Shown: one piece after another, positions 5,314 through 5,446 of the stretch
How the letters are laid out: each line of letters starts with the position of its first letter
Position numbering within the stretch: position 1 is the first letter of the stretch
From: DATKDU01 sp035512595
GTDB lineage: Bacteria > Planctomycetota > Planctomycetia > Pirellulales > Pirellulaceae
Reading direction: 5' to 3'
Assembly: GCA_035512595.1 (NCBI GenBank)
Contig: DATKDU010000353.1
Span: 1 to 5,446 of the forward strand
Length of the DNA: 5,446 nt
The notes under the pieces: model-generated
Database searches by the model: none
What the model was told of the DNA's origin: nothing
The model's input: the letters and a program-made list of their open reading frames with translations, nothing else
Position numbers and translations under genes: made by a program

Positions 5314-5446
5314 CCGTTCACGCCTCGGTGAGTGACGGCGCGGAGTGACGGCGAAGATGAGCTTCGACGGCAGTGGTGATGAGGGTGAAAGCGTTGCGGG
5401 ATTGCTGGCGGCAGGTTTCAACGACGGTCAACAGGGTTTCGACGAA
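5310..5446. mobile_element. End of an IS66-family insertion sequence (continues right)
   Basis: A transposase C-terminus pointing leftward ends at 5318, immediately beside a truncated host gene. The boundary is estimated: the bases gtagccgttcacg from 5310 could be the terminal inverted repeat, because IS66 ends typically begin GTA. The opposite end and the target duplication are outside the window, so the exact edge is unproven. The alternative is a degraded remnant whose edge lies a few bases either way. Confidence 0.5.
5318..5446 (-). CDS. IS66-family transposase, C-terminal 42 residues (rest outside window)
   Basis: Reading the minus strand from the right edge gives an open frame of 42 codons ending in TGA at 5320-5318. 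It starts 'FVETLLTVVETCRQQSRN', continues 'AFTLITTAVEAHLRRH' and ends 'SAPSLTEA'. This matches the C-terminal pattern of IS66-type DDE transposases (TnpC), where 'F.ER.LTV..TCR.Q.RNV....T.AVEAH' precedes a final 'PSLL'. The match is by memory of the family, not by a search. The catalytic DDE residues lie outside the window, so I cannot say whether the element is intact or active. An 11-bp direct repeat (5330-5340 and 5343-5353) falls within the coding sequence of the tail. Its stop is 4 bp from the end of the 83-aa gene on the opposite strand, which suggests insertion into that gene. Confidence 0.75.
   Translation of the reverse strand, partial: FVETLLTVVETCRQQSRNAFTLITTAVEAHLRRHSAPSLTEA

Noticed and set aside
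5330..5353. 11-bp direct repeat (gagtgacggcg) with 13-bp spacing
   Set aside because: It falls inside the transposase coding sequence and is only two copies; more likely coincidental similarity of GC-rich codons than a binding-site pair.
1..5446. Defence, toxin-antitoxin, secretion or biosynthetic gene system
   Set aside because: No such domains are visible; the minus-strand genes are housekeeping and the + strand genes are envelope proteins of unknown role.

Overview
The window looks like a chromosomal segment of a GC-rich planctomycete, probably a Pirellulales-type organism. This is inferred from three things. One gene encodes a large exported TPR-like plus PQQ-like beta-propeller protein beside tiny membrane proteins. 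Another gene has the 'RFSLRTLF' membrane-anchor start common in that phylum. The intergenic gaps carry palindromic repeats, one of which reads as 'KPEAQAKE' when translated, a string I remember from planctomycete protein predictions. No rRNA, tRNA or CRISPR array was seen, and I found no convincing undescribed multi-gene system.

Layout. Positions 1-240 hold the C-terminal end of a HAD-family hydrolase gene on the + strand, open at the left edge. Positions 241-574 are a gene-free convergent gap filled with palindromes: a short self-complementary motif present twice, a 9-bp-arm hairpin, and a 189-bp nested palindrome (353-541) whose outer and inner arms share one centre at base 447. The inner arm is followed by six T's and may end HAD transcription. 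On the minus strand come tsaE (575-1051) and thiL (1048-1965), coupled by an ATGA overlap, then a DUF983 zinc-ribbon membrane protein (2075-2440). A 30-bp-arm palindrome (2006-2086) sits between thiL and DUF983 and supplies the DUF983 stop codon.

Divergent from DUF983, a + strand cluster begins with a 64-aa two-helix membrane protein (2518-2712), followed by the 770-aa exported propeller protein (2722-5034) and an 83-aa single-helix protein (5062-5313). The last gene appears cut short by an IS66-type element: the transposase C-terminus lies on the minus strand at 5318-5446 and runs off the right edge.

How the parts work together. The minus-strand genes are housekeeping: TsaE for the tRNA t6A37 modification and ThiL for the last step of thiamine diphosphate synthesis. 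The + strand cluster looks like an envelope-associated set of unknown role. The most coherent regulatory signal is that the three promoter-proximal genes (thiL, DUF983 and the 64-aa gene) each have a -10-like hexamer exactly 6 nt before the ATG and a -35-like hexamer 17 bp further upstream. That predicts leaderless mRNAs, whereas the downstream propeller gene has a Shine-Dalgarno-like AGGA. The same geometry fixes the start codons and argues against longer gene models that run into repeat DNA.
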